This document shows positions 23,694-23,734 of a DNA stretch of 23,734 nucleotides, piece after piece. Source of the stretch: Macondimonas sp035325645 (GTDB lineage: Bacteria > Pseudomonadota > Gammaproteobacteria > UBA5335); contig DAOKZK010000036.1 of assembly GCA_035325645.1 (NCBI GenBank), forward strand, positions 1 through 23,734. Direction: 5' to 3'. The position numbers and the translations under genes are program-made. The stretch's first letter is position 1; each line of letters begins with the position of its first letter. A model generated the notes under the pieces. That model was not told where the DNA came from. It made no database searches and was given only the letters and a program-made list of their open reading frames with translations.

Positions 23694-23734
23694 ATGTTCG
23701 GCAAGTTGTTCGGCAAGAAAAACACGGGGCCTCA
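23694..23734 (+). CDS. Start of an unidentified gene, cut by window end
   Basis: The ATG at 23694 follows AGGAAGAG (23683-23690) at good spacing, behind a strong promoter. Only 13 full codons are visible, MFGKLFGKKNTGP, a basic N-terminus with a repeated FGK. This is too little to name a family. The strong promoter and clear ribosome-binding site support a real gene. Confidence 0.6.
   Translation, partial: MFGKLFGKKNTGP

Overview
This is a GC-rich chromosomal window from a Gram-negative bacterium, most likely a gammaproteobacterium. The evidence is the end of a division and cell-wall cluster (ddl-ftsQ-ftsA-ftsZ-lpxC), an oppositely oriented dciA-like (DUF721) gene where enterobacteria carry secM, then secA-argJ and a fused Nudix/thiamine-phosphate-synthase-like gene. 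The species cannot be named from this sequence; a purple-sulfur or ectothiorhodospiraceal relative is only a guess from gene order. Coding density is high and most neighbours overlap or nearly touch. No rRNA, tRNA, insertion sequence, prophage or CRISPR array was seen.

Layout. 1-5154 (+): ddl (5' end outside the window), ftsQ, ftsA, ftsZ, lpxC, covering peptidoglycan precursor supply, divisome assembly and the committed step of lipid A synthesis. 5151-5591 (-): dciA-like helicase-loader gene, convergent with lpxC and sharing a CTAG in which both stop codons lie. 5779-10670 (+): secA, argJ and the Nudix-TenI fusion, behind a good sigma70-type promoter. 10744-14669 (+): mprF and a virJ/acvB-like lipoprotein gene, overlapping by 4 bp, a predicted pair that makes and breaks down aminoacyl-phosphatidylglycerol. 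14706-16028 (-): rimO. 16334-18692 (+): two tandem acyl-CoA dehydrogenases, the first ending just after the catalytic Glu, followed by a 28-bp perfect-palindrome terminator. 18863-20164 (+): membrane diguanylate cyclase. 20202-22772 (-): DUF3592 membrane protein, tatD and tal as a probable operon. 22907-23572 (+): TetR-family regulator. 23694 to the end (+): first 13 codons of an unidentified gene behind a near-consensus promoter.

Most of the window is core genome. No clearly new system was found. The points most worth a second look are the dehydrogenase pair with its truncated partner, the mprF-virJ unit and the altered first lobe of its lipoprotein, a 9-mer (ATGCCGGGT) found in three intergenic spots around the tetR/DUF3592/tal genes, and two mutually exclusive hairpins in the leader of the last gene. 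All functions are read from motifs and remembered family features; no database search was run.
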